The translations under genes and the position numbers were made by a program. Under the pieces are notes generated by a model. The model made no database searches and had not been told where the DNA came from. It worked only from the letters and a program-made list of their open reading frames with translations. Shown in pieces: positions 35,289-45,530 of a DNA stretch of 64,000 bases. The stretch is from Artemisia argyi. Taxonomy: Eukaryota; Streptophyta; Magnoliopsida; Asterales; Asteraceae. Position 1 is the first letter of the stretch, and each line of letters opens with the position of its first letter. The stretch spans positions 78,132,616 to 78,196,615 of the forward strand of contig CM060680.1 in the NCBI GenBank assembly GCA_030686995.1, written 5' to 3'.

Positions 35289-35293
35289 ACATA

Positions 35294-35921
35294 AGTGCTA
35301 TGTATCTTGCGTAAATCAATATACTTGTAAAAGTGACGTGCTTATCACATACCATTAACCCTCATAATGATCTTTTGGACAAGCCAAATTTGATTTTAAG
35401 ATGTCATATAACATGAACCTTCTTTGAATTCTTATGATATTTAAGAGTGTCAAAATATAATAGTTACAAGTCATCAACTCTAATGAAAACAGATATGTAG
35501 CGATGATATTAGTCAAATAAAGTGCTGAAATGGGGGTATTAGACTAATGCTAATGTTCACCCCCTTCCACTTTATCGCTACATCAGCTCTCTCTATAAGA
35601 CTACATCTCAATCACAATTTGCTAATAAAGTAACCACAATCACAACCAAAAACATAACCACCCCCTCCCCCTCCCCCTCCCCCTCCCAAAAAAAAAAAAG
35701 AAAAAAACAAACAAAAATAAATAAATAAATAAATAATTGAAAGTTTCGGTTGTGTAGACAACCATAACTTTGATATGGTTGGGGTGAGACGCATTGCTTG
35801 GGGCTTGGCTAGTGGGGGAACACGTTGCATTTGTGGTTGGCTTGAGAGTTGTGATTGCCTTGCAGCCTCCCATTAGCATTAGTTTTAGTACATCATTATA
35901 TTTTTTTTAACATACCAGATG

Positions 35922-35964
<43 letters not shown>

Positions 35965-37090
35965 TAGTTTTGACTGATTAATTTCATTGACGTGCAATTT
36001 TTTTTTTTTTTTTTTTTTCGTTCGTCTTGTCACAATCAAACGTTTTTGGTATACTAGTAGTTGTACCTTATGATGTTTTAAGTTTGTACCTTGTATGTGA
36101 AGATAGTGTCATGCAAATCAAGTCCATTTCACAAAATGCATGTGAGATGTTTGCCCATGAATCTCGTGTTGTAAATGTACCGTCATATAATTACGTGAAT
36201 TTTGAGGATTTTAATTACCTCACAATATATATACACAACAAATAAACCTAACAATGTCTTAAGTAAGAAATGAACTCACAACAATTTGATTAGGGTATAT
36301 TCTCACACATGAAGTACTATTGAAACACCGCACATTAGTAATTGTGTACATTTTCACACGATACAAAATGGTAATCTTGAGGAGTAAAACATTTCAATTA
36401 CCTGCAATTACCAATGCTAAGAATTATTTGCAGACATATTCTGATTTAATGATTTGGGATGTTCAGTAGATGGATAACACACATCAAAATACTTTTCATT
36501 TGTTATTGAAAAATAGTTATTTTGATATGGAAAATACTATTTTACTCATACTATTATTTTTTTTCTTGGAAGGCCCTACTTATACTAACTATTTAGTTTG
36601 GAAATTTTAAGTGCTTTTCTTCATGCAATTTTAATGCTTGTTCTAATCTTTGAAGACATGATGATGGAAAAGGACACATAATTGATAAAAGCAATGATCT
36701 CACTCCACTTTCATCTCAGAGTGGTCTTGAGAAGCATATTTATATGTTTCACTATAAAAAGCTAATGTGAGAAGTTTAAAAAGGTGTTTCATTACCGATT
36801 GAAAGTTACTTTTTCGGTCTCAAAATTATTATAAAAGAATAAAAATCACACAATTTAATAAAAGTGAGAACATTACAATTTTTAACAAATTAAATAAAAT
36901 ATTCCTTACTAAATTCACATTTTATTACTTAAAATGAAAAGTGAACAATTATTTAAAGACATATCAAAAGAAATATAGACTTATGTATAAATAATTAAAA
37001 TTTAGATATATTGCGGCTTATATCAAAACATGTTAAAGTAGCATTTAACTTAAAAGCTTTGTATGTGCAACGGTGCAAGAAGATATATAA
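35294..37090. other. Intergenic, homopolymers and simple repeats
   Basis: A CCCCCT repeat lies at about 35661-35690, followed by an A-rich stretch. There is an A run of about 40 at 35921-35962 and a T run of about 20 at 36000-36018. No gene seen. Confidence 0.5.
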
Positions 37091-37102
37091 CTAGTACATG
37101 TA

Positions 37103-37375
37103 GGACTGAGCACGTTCCAAAAACCGGTTTGGCCCAAAACACCGTTTTCGAAGACCGGACCGAAATGTTCGTTCTATGTCCAGGTCGGTCTTGTCTGGTC
37201 CGGTCCGTTGACCCGGTCCAGTCAAACAAATCATAATTTTCGGTTGTGAGTAAGACCGAACCAAACCGGACCGAAAACCAAAAATGATTAAAATGATGGA
37301 CTGAGGACCAGACCGAAATACATTCAGTCTGGTCCGATCGGTTTTTCGGTTTGGTCCGGACCGCGGTATATAATA
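37103..37375. mobile_element. MITE-like repeat rich in GGTCCGG (copy 1)
   Basis: It starts GGACTGAGCACGTTCC and is dense in GGACCGAA and GGTCCGG phrases. The minus strand of 41660-41955 has the same start (CTGATCACGTTC) and order of phrases, so these are two diverged copies of one family in opposite orientation. The right end is not resolved. Confidence 0.5.
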
Positions 37376-39657
37376 CCGAACAATTGGCTTTATTATCACC
37401 TTAAAATTTTTAATGTTAGGTTTTAATCACTACAACTTAAATTTGTCGCAGATTTTTCTAGAAGTAGTCTCATACTTTTGAGTTTATCCTCAAGTATGAA
37501 GTATGGATAAAAAATGTGTACATTTTACTCCTAGTACCCAACTCTGGCTTGGATATGTTGTTGTAGTCTTACAATCACTACAACTACTTAGAGGAATTGT
37601 TGTTAGTTAAATCTAGTATCGTTGTTTGTTTTAGTTATTAAGAAATATGATTACAAGATGTTGTTAAATGCAACCACTTGATTTATAAAGGAGTTTGGTC
37701 CAACAACTTAAACCGCCTTAGTGCATTACAATCAATTTTCATTTCTTTTCTTTGAACAGTTTCATTTCAATGATTAAAGTACATGATTTTTAAATGACTC
37801 GTACCAATTGATAGGTTTACAATTGGGTCCCTCCTCTTATGTGTCGAATGTTTCGTCAATTTCAGTTCTGGTGGATTAACAAAATTCTTTCACATGCATT
37901 TACGAGTTTGGTATAAGTAGCATGTTATTATTCTAAATGCATACATGACATTAATAAAATAGGCAAATTGGTATTTGATTAAACTTGTCGATTGAAGTAT
38001 TTGAAACTATAATGCCTTGTTAAGGCATCTAATAGGTAAGTGCAATAATTTGGATAACTATTATTTTTATGATTGTTAGGCCATTAGAGCTAATTAATAA
38101 GTAACTATTGGGAGCAATAATTATCATCCGTCAAAGCATACAACTTTCAATAGCATGATTTAGATACTTAAACTCAATTTCTTTTAATAATTGACAATAA
38201 TGTGAACAAATTATATATGCTCCAGGCTAAAGATTTTTAAAAAGATTCTGATTATCAATCTCATGCCATTAGTATCAATAGAGTTAAATATAGAAAATGA
38301 CATTTTTGCCCATATATCGCATGCTAATGTCGTTTATCATAATTTTGTATGATAAAATAAAACAAATGGTGTTAAAGGGGCTGGTTGTCAATTTGATGAC
38401 CAATTATCATTACTAAAATATAAAAATAAAGGTCTTTTTTAAAGTGATTATTGAGTTGAAAACTTTGTTGGGTACTAATAAATCTAAGTAAATGAATCAT
38501 CAATTGTCACATGACATGTGAAGATGCTTATGGTGACTCACTTCCACATAATGAGGAATATATTATTGCTTAATTATTAGTTGCTTAATTCATATTAAAA
38601 AAATATAACATTATTAACTTGATTAATATATAATACAGTATGTTGTAACGATGATTTTGATTCACACCGTTTAACAAGTCGCTTTAGTTTATGTTAAGTA
38701 TTCAAGTTTAATGACTATTCGTGAAAATGGAAAAATAAAACAAGTTATATATATTGTGCAAAGGGTAGTTTGTTTTAATGCATTCTTAATTCCCCTTTAA
38801 TTTATTGACGCGTTTAATTTATTACTCTATATTCGTATCAACAAGTTTTTCGGTGTATTTTTATTTATCATTTACTCATTTAAGCTCATCAATCTTCCAT
38901 TACCTTGTTGATCTTGATATGCCTTTTGATTCATTCTTTTAAGTTGGACACTTTTAATACTACATACCATCGCAAGCTCGATTTTCATAGCTACTTCAAA
39001 AAGTTTGATCTAAAAACTTATTTGTCACTTGAATTCATAGTTACCACTTATTTCCTCCTATGATCACATAGTTAAATAAGAGTTTTAGGCACAAATGTTA
39101 GAAACATATAATACTGTTTTTTTTTTCTTATATAAAAAAAGAAGCCTAAACCTATTTCCATATAGACCAAAAAAAAATACTACAGTACTCCATAGTCAAA
39201 CATACTCTTAAATACTAAATACAGGTTCTTACTTTATCAGCCAACTAAACCTACTTATATTGACTTAAACATCTAGCATTGAATACAGCAATGTAAAGAA
39301 TTCAAACAATTCCTTAGAGCATCCTAATGCACAAAGCTTGAATAGTTTTTTACTATTTTAATAAGCTTTTTGAAAAACTTTATGTGTATTGAATAAATAG
39401 CTTTTTGAAAAGCTTTTTAGAATGACTTAGTAAACTAAAAGCCTTTCTTCAAAATGGTATGCTTTAAATGTGGTATGCATTTAAGGCATTAAATGCAAAA
39501 AGCTATCAAAGCTTTTTTGCATTGCTCATGCTCTTATTGTTCTCTAGTACAAATCATAAATAAAGGGTCAAATTTATTGTTCAAATACGCTTGACAAGTT
39601 TGTATGTACTACAATAGATTTGAATATTTGATCATACAAAAATGATAAGTGGACCTA
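37376..39657. other. Intergenic, no gene seen
   Basis: AT-rich DNA with only short chance frames and no clear repeats. Confidence 0.5.
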
Positions 39658-39756
39658 ATACATGGATCTAAAAAGAGACTTAATGCATAAATGAATTGTA
39701 CAATTTATGATTGTACAATTCATTTATACATTAGGTCTCCTTTTAGGTCCATGTAT
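39658..39756. repeat. 99-bp foldback element
   Basis: Two arms of about 46 bases are near-perfect inverted repeats (ATACATGG to TTGTACAAT on the left) with a loop of about 5 bases. There are about five mismatches. It could be a foldback MITE; its stem is also in the size range of a plant small-RNA precursor. Confidence 0.7.
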
Positions 39757-39929
39757 CAAAGCTCTCGATCATATTATTTTGGAGTATGTATTTTAAAGTT
39801 CTAATAAACATATTAAATAAGTGTCACATTTTATTTGATTTTTACTATTATTATTATTTTTAACTTTCATCTTAATTTTATTTTTTATGTTTTATATAAT
39901 ATTTGATGTAAAATATATAAATAAATTGA

Positions 39930-39976
<47 letters not shown>

Positions 39977-41424
39977 AATATTATATAACACACAAACAGA
40001 AATATTTAAAATAAAAATTAAAAAATTAACTTTGAGGAGGTATTTTTAGAAAAGTCTCAAGTTCGAGTCTCAATGGACCTTCAATGGTGGAAATAAATAG
40101 AAGTAGGAGTAGAGTTTTACCTCCTAAGGCGAATATTCGAGGCTTGCATACTACGAATTAGATGTCAATGTGTGCTCGAATCACTAAATATTAACTTTGA
40201 AAAAATTATTTAAAAACTGAATGATTAGTTTAACAGAAATTATGGAATTTAATGGTTGATATTTTACATGGCACTAAAACACTAGTGATTATGGCATAAA
40301 CCACCCACCCAATAATCAATGATCATTAACTATTACATGTACGGTCAATTTTAGAGGCAAACAAAAAGGTAACACGTACAAACTTCTTGTAAAAGTTCAA
40401 ATTAAAATTCGTCATAAAAGCACATTGGATCACGAGCCTAGCTCTATATTTATTTTATTTCTTTCACAAAAGACGAATGGAATCTAAGTGATGCATATCA
40501 GCCGTTGATTTTAACCAAACAAAGATCTCGTCCGTTGAAAATGATGATGAGTCAACATTGAAACGACAACGTTCTGGAAACGTTCAAGCTAGAAGGTTCC
40601 GTTTTAATGAATTGTGACGTGTCTTTGTCGGTAAGTAATTGTTTTGATGCTTCGCTGTTCCTGTTAAATATTGTGTTTTGTTAAAAAAAAAAAAAATGAT
40701 CGGTAAACACAAAAATATGTTCTAGTTTGTTGCTAAAACGGGTTGATATTATGTTGTTTATAGCAAAAAAAATCACTTAAGCACAAATTAATAAAAGTTA
40801 TCAACGCTTTTGTTAAACAAAACCGTTTGTTGCCGCTGCTAGTTGTTATTATTAGTTTTGTCAAACATACAGTTAAAACACAATTAACGTAAAGTGTCCA
40901 TACCGTTAGAAGATTCATGCTCCATAATCAATAGTGCTTACTTTTGTAGTTTGTTATTTACTCTTCAGTACCATATATAGGACATATTCTTAAAGCCACT
41001 TAAAATAACACTTCCTGTTTTCTTTTTAATGCAACAACATGCTGATTCTCAAATTCATGGTATCTATGGTAGCATCAATGTTTAAGGAAGATAAATATGA
41101 CATCATATTTCCAAACTTTGTATTTAGATGGAAAAATATATTACAAAATTACAAAACCTATAGTTTATTGCTTTTTAAAAGAAGGCTGATGTAGTTTAAT
41201 ATGTATAAGAATTGAATTATATGTATTTAACTACTTTTATAAGCAGTTGGACTTATCAAAATTTAGTTTTCTACATTACTTGTTGTAAACAATAAAATAT
41301 AAACTGAAGCCAACACATGTTGATGTTAGATTGTGTATAGAAAAAAATAATGTATACTTATATTGGAAAATGATATAATTTACTTTTTCTATCATTTTCA
41401 AGAAAATTAAATAAATCAGAATAC
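39757..41424. other. Intergenic, with a TA microsatellite
   Basis: An alternating TA tract of about 40 bases lies at 39935-39974. No gene recognised. Confidence 0.5.
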
Positions 41425-41445
41425 TAGTGCCCGGCACGGGCAGAT
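41425..41445 (-). other. Helitron-3'-end-like hairpin next to CTAG
   Basis: On the minus strand TGCCCGTGCCGGGCA, a perfect 6-bp stem with a 3-base loop, is followed directly by CTAGT. Helitron 3' ends have a GC-rich hairpin just before CTRR, usually 5-12 bases away. The zero spacing and lack of a matching 5' end make this weak. Confidence 0.3.
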
Positions 41446-41659
41446 GGGTCTCGGGCAGGGGAGACAATGACATTGAGAGGTGAGCCCAAATGCCGCTGGC
41501 CCACTCGACAAGTGTCCTCATAGTGCCAGGTAACCCCACGCTTGATTTTGGAATATTAAAATTACATCCCTTGAGTTTACTAATATTCACATATGGCATA
41601 ATCCGTAAGAATATACCTTTTATGTTTTTGCATATTATAGTAGTAAAACTTATGAGCAT

Positions 41660-41955
41660 GGCTTAGCATAATAGACCAAGGGCCGGACCGAATTAAATAA
41701 TCGGATATAACCAAATCAAAATATTTCGGTCTGGTCCTCAGTTCATTATTTTCCTCATATTCAGTATTTGGTATAGTTTGATCTTACGTAAAATCGGCCA
41801 TTATGCTTTGGTGGACCGGACCAGATCGACGAATCAAACCGAACCGGACCTGGACCAAAGATTTTGGTCCGTCCCCGGTCTCATGTTTTGAGCCAGTTGG
41901 TTTTTCGTCTGGTCCAGTCTTGGTCGGTCCAATTTTATGAACGTGATCAGCTTTA
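41660..41955. mobile_element. MITE-like repeat rich in GGTCCGG (copy 2)
   Basis: It is the opposite-orientation relative of 37103-37375, with many GGACCGG and TTGGTCC phrases and an end reading GAACGTGATCAG. No coding content. Confidence 0.5.
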
Positions 41956-42861
41956 TTTTTGAGGAGTTTAACTTGTTTATAAGCATGTATATGTCTTTTT
42001 GACTATTTAAAAGTAGGTTTATAATATAAGTAAATTAATATATTTTTTAGAGAACTGATCTTATTAAGCATAACAATATATCTCATAAAAATGCGTTTAT
42101 GATATAAGTAAATTAACATATATTAATGGGTTGCTTAAGATTGCAAATCTAATCGAGCTCGATATACAAAGCTCGGACTCGAGCATGTTTATAAATCGAA
42201 CTATCCTAAGCTTGAGCTTCAGTTGAGTTTTTCATCTAGCCAAGCTTGAGTAGCTCACGAGCAACTTGACTCGTTTACACCATAACAAAACTAAAGTTAC
42301 TATTGGTATTTGGTAAGCTTTACTACTTTCTTAAAGTCATTTCAAGTTAAAAGTTATAATCTACTATGTAGGAAAATTGCTAGATTAACTAGCAAAGCTT
42401 TTAGAATTTATCATTTTTTTTAAATAACTATCGACAATGTCCAACTAACCATATCAGAATATCCGCCGTTCAAAAAAAAACTAACTATATCAGAATATTA
42501 ATTTTATATGTCTGCATCTTTATATTTCAAATCAAATACTGTTTATAGAAGATCAACATTCACGTTTTATTTTAGTTATCCAATTTACTCGTTATTACTA
42601 AACATACTACGAGTACATAACAAACAAATAACTCAAGACTTCATGAGTGTTGGTAAAATTGAATATACAAGTAGTAAATGTAGGGAACAAGGAATTAAGG
42701 GGCAACAATAACTCGCATGAAAAAACAAAGGGTATCTTTTGCAACTACTCATAGGTTGTCATGGACCCACGGCCTCGTCATCCCCAACGTGGGAGAATTT
42801 AGAATTATGGAAAACGACATCATACACATTTTGACCTTTTCTTTTTCCATTATACTAACTA

Positions 42862-42888
42862 CTAGACGAATACCCGTGCATAGCAACG
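42862..42888 (-). other. Helitron 3' terminus (hairpin plus CTAG)
   Basis: The stem CCGT-GC pairs with GC-ACGG around a short loop. It is followed by eight bases and CTAG, with T as the next host base. Spacing and end match the Helitron rule. Confidence 0.7.
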
Positions 42889-43082
42889 GTTCCTAGCGGC
42901 AGATAATTAACAATTTGTGATATTGTGGTGAGTGTTTTGTGTAGCGTTTAAAATAAAACGTGAACATATCATAATGTAATTGCAAACGGGTATTCATCTG
43001 TCATAATTTAATTGTTATACACATATTGAAGCTAATATGAAGTTAATTTCCCATTTGACTACATAAGTATAAAGTTAACGAG

Positions 43083-43110
43083 GTGGGAAACCCGCGCGTT
43101 GCCGCGGGGT
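43083..43110. other. GC-rich palindrome CCCGCGCGTTGCCGCGGG
   Basis: The palindrome can form a strong hairpin and resembles sequences seen near Helitron ends. It lies about 220 bases inside the proposed 3' end, so it may be an older nested Helitron end or a subterminal element. Confidence 0.4.
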
Positions 43111-43639
43111 GTTTTGGTAAAGAAGCAGTTTACATTGCGGTTAGTAAATGTTGCAAACTGGAACTGGCGCAACAATAATTTAACACTGCAAGATTGCGGT
43201 GGGAAAAAAATAACACAACATTGCTAGACAAATAAATGATTCAACAATATTAATGAGTTGTTTACGCAATGAGCTCTGGTGATGATGCGAATATGAGAAC
43301 CCACATCCCGTATCAACTGGACATTCTACAACACGCTGATTTGGCTTCAAAACCACGATTCAATGTACAAAGCTTGTGCTTTCCTTTTTCTTGTTCGGGT
43401 ATTCATATTGTGATTTTATCTTTTTCCAAAAAAGATAAGTCTATGTTTTCCGTGTTCTTCCAAACCTCATCATCCTTTTGTGTCTGATTTGAAGAACTTG
43501 TTTCCCCTCTTGCAGACTGGTTCATGCTTGCGGTTTTCTTCTTTGATTCAATATGAAGAAAAAAAATGTATATGCATTCAAAATCTAATCCAAAGATACA
43601 CGCTACATCTCAAAATCAGAGGTAGAAATGCATACTTAC

Positions 43640-44047
43640 ATTGGTGCTTCTAAATTGTTCATCAAATGTAAGCATTTGTACTTGGCTCCTTGCATTGCCT
43701 GCTCCTAAAGCAAGAATTCACAACATTCAGGTTGATTTGTAAACTCAGCATATGTTTTTTCAAATACCAAGTTCCTAAGAATGTGTTTAACTGTAAAGAA
43801 ATATAATAACTTCATATCGACAATGGATTAAGAGTACTATCTAAAGTTCATCTTATGGAATAATAAAAGAATATAACCAACATTAAGCGAACTCACCCTG
43901 AATATTTTTGTTTCCATGGCTCACATTTGACAGCATTTTACGGTGAGGACGGTCATGGTTGTGGTCAAACATACCACTAAAGCTCCACGCACAACCGAAT
44001 TGATTAGCTTCAACTGTGGGCGGGCATTTTGGCGTTTTTCTTGCCAT
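43640..44047 (-). pseudogene. Captured TRM-family gene fragment (first two exons)
   Basis: Exon 1 (44047 to 43897) starts with ATG and encodes M-A-R-K-T-P-K-C-P-P, then G-C-A-W-S-F-S-G-M-F-D and R-K-M-L-S. Exon 2 (43704 to 43640) encodes G-A-G-N-A-R-S-Q-V-Q-M-L-T. The intron has GT and AG ends and the phase joins correctly. The G-C-x-W-x-(x)5-F-D ... R-K-L-L-S pattern followed by G-x-G-x-(S/A)-R-x-Q marks the N-terminus of plant TRM/LONGIFOLIA-type proteins (DUF3741/DUF4378), which recruit TON1 to microtubule arrays. Only the N-terminus is seen. A possible third exon may lie near 43560-43430. It lies in the Helitron, in the same strand sense as the other captured fragments. Confidence 0.6.
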
Positions 44048-45423
44048 TGGTGGTGAAAATGGATTAAGATAACAACCAAGAAACTTAATTTACATATTAA
44101 GCTGCCTTGTTATCACAAATCTGTGATAACTCACGCAACCAAATGCATTGAGCCTGCAAAGTATCAACTGAATCTAATAAGAAACTATAAAGTTGAGAAC
44201 AATTCATACCTACCTGAACTAAAAGATCTTAATTTTGCTAGTTATGACCAAAACCGTGAATAATATAATCAAGGTGAAAATTGATTAACTTTTGTTTATT
44301 TAACAAATTGTCAGTGGGGTTTACAGATGACTAAAAATGGACACTTTTTTTAGCCAAAAAAATAAAGCTAATTATAATTACAAACCCCACTAAATTTTGC
44401 ACTATTTTATCTAAAAATCTGACAACAAAAACTACACATAAAAAAACCAATTTAATATTTGTTGATTGCACCTTAGAAACAATTCCATGCGACTGGAAGT
44501 TTCGGTATCAGAAAATCGCACCCGATTGTTATGTTCTCCTGCTGGCGTTGTCGTCGTCTGTGCACGTTCATTTGTGACAGTTGCCCAGGACATTTCAGCT
44601 GAACATACTCATTTCACACCTAAACATAGCATTAAACTCAGCATTAGATTATATTTACAGAAGCTATAAAATATGACAGCGTCAGCTATTCACCATGTAG
44701 CCACCAACGCCATGTGTCACTACCACCAACCGTTCCCCTGTAGAAAGATAAAAATGTTTAGTGGTAAAATATATTTCACTGCAGCAGTAAATAATTGAAG
44801 TGAAAGGGATGGCATGAAAAATTTTAACAGTAAATGTGCACACATGTGCACGCATATTTTATAAGCATCTGATTAAAAAAATAACACGTATGGTCACAAC
44901 TCTAACCGTCTCCTGAATCACTTTCCTCCTGTTAATGATCTGCAAGCCGACTCTAGACTTGTCAAAAACTGCCATTTCAGTTGTGTTTTCTTGTTCATTT
45001 ACTCTACTAAGCTCAACTTTTTCCGCTTATGAGTGCAACTTATTCAAGTAAAAAAGTCAATATAATTACCTCATAAGCATTTTATATCAACTATGATTTT
45101 TAGGGGGGTGGTTTAACCTCCCTAAGCAGTTTATCTAAATAAGCGATCAAAAATAACCATATAAGCAGTTTCTATATCAGTTCCAAATAAGCTCTAGAAG
45201 CTTTTTTAAATAAATGAAACACCAAACAATCCTTGAAGGATACTCTAATAAACAATACCACAACCACTATAAGCAATTCCAAATAGCCTTTAAATGGCTC
45301 AGTGCAGTTACTCTGATGAGCAATCCCAAACAGTCCCTATAAACAATTCCAAACACCACTTGTGTGTTCTAAAGCTTTATTGTGTAACGAAGCTGCATAA
45401 TGTAAAGCATATAGAAATAATAC
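44048..45423. other. Helitron interior without assigned genes
   Basis: A minus-strand stretch at about 44620-44480 is open and could be another captured exon, but I do not recognise it. The expected next exon of the C2-domain gene was not found here. Confidence 0.4.
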
Positions 45424-45530
45424 CTTCCACAATGCAATCTCCAATACTTGATGTCGGCAAAAGCGCATTATGGTCTTTTACATGAAGAGCTAAGAGACTT
45501 CCATCATCAGGGAATTCAAAAGTTTGATGC
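45424..45530 (-). pseudogene. 3' half of the interrupted NTMC2T5-like C2 exon
   Basis: On the minus strand this part encodes Q-T-F-E-F-P-D-D-G-S and L-P-T-S-S-I-G-D-C-I-V-E, then a GTATTATT donor. It continues, across the chromovirus, the exon that starts at 58180. The target duplication GATGC (45526-45530) overlaps the codons for His. In intact family members this is the second half of a C2 domain followed by more exons, none of which was found downstream. Confidence 0.85.
45526..45530. other. Target-site duplication GATGC, left copy
   Basis: GATGC precedes the 5' LTR and is repeated exactly at 58147-58151 after the 3' LTR, the 5-bp duplication made by a Ty3/gypsy integrase. Confidence 0.92.

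Noticed and set aside
39935..39974. TA-alternating tract as a replication origin or scaffold site
   Set aside because: A simple microsatellite explains it; no other supporting signal.
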